Shown: positions 5,980 through 5,992 of the stretch, piece after piece
Layout of the letters: every line of letters begins with the position of its first letter
Numbering within the stretch: position 1 is the first letter of the stretch
Origin: an uncultured Desulfomonile sp.
GTDB lineage: Bacteria; Desulfobacterota; Desulfomonilia; Desulfomonilales; Desulfomonilaceae
Assembly: GCA_903853735.1 (NCBI GenBank)
Contig: CAINUH010000554.1
Location: forward strand, 1 to 5,992
Length of the DNA: 5,992 bases
Reading direction: 5' to 3'
Notes under the pieces: model-generated
What the model saw: the letters and a program-made list of their open reading frames with translations, nothing else
Databases searched by the model: none
Told to the model about the DNA's origin: nothing
Program-made: the position numbers and the translations under genes

Positions 5980-5992
5980 CTTGCCTCAAATA

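Noticed and set aside
5798..5989. 63-codon minus-strand frame at the right end
   Set aside because: It overlaps the 53-codon lipoprotein frame in a different phase, is Arg-rich without motifs and is less protein-like than the lipoprotein reading.

Overview
The window carries four recognisable protein genes plus one small candidate gene that is easy to miss. In order they are: the N-terminal part of an RNB-domain (RNase II/R family) exoribonuclease on the minus strand, running off the left edge; a phosphoheptose isomerase (gmhA) on the plus strand; a large Lon-like AAA+ serine protease of the AAA_32/LonB-like type on the plus strand; an RpoH-type heat-shock sigma factor on the plus strand; and a 53-residue predicted lipoprotein on the minus strand near the right edge. 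No mobile element, CRISPR array, tRNA or rRNA was seen.

The likely source is a Gram-negative bacterium: GmhA serves the heptose of lipopolysaccharide, the sigma factor has an RpoH box, and the last gene has a lipobox. Base composition is roughly balanced. The non-cold-shock N-terminus of the RNase, the Lon-like protease and the form of RpoH together recall sulfate-reducing or syntrophic Desulfobacterota ('Deltaproteobacteria'). That placement is an impression from family resemblance, not a computed result.

Layout: 1-1131 exoribonuclease (minus, partial). 1132-1442 is a 311-base divergent intergenic region holding the promoters for both sides, a CCTAA/TTAGG palindrome and GTAGTAT direct repeats. 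1443-2027 gmhA, with a TTG start favoured. 2028-2171 is a spacer with a small hairpin just before the protease ribosome binding site. 2172-4676 Lon-like protease. 4677-4915 is a spacer with a degenerate hairpin and three alternating CCTTAG/CCTAAG blocks. 4916-5761 rpoH. 5762-5817 is a convergent spacer without a clear terminator. 5818-5979 is the small lipoprotein gene.

Functionally the window is mostly housekeeping and stress biology: RNA turnover, LPS precursor synthesis, proteolysis and heat-shock transcription. The most suggestive points are the neighbouring, co-oriented Lon-like protease and rpoH genes, the altered nucleotide-binding motifs of the protease (Arg for Lys in Walker A, Asn at the Walker B acidic position), and the mutually exclusive hairpins possible in front of rpoH. 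I see no clear evidence of a wholly new system.
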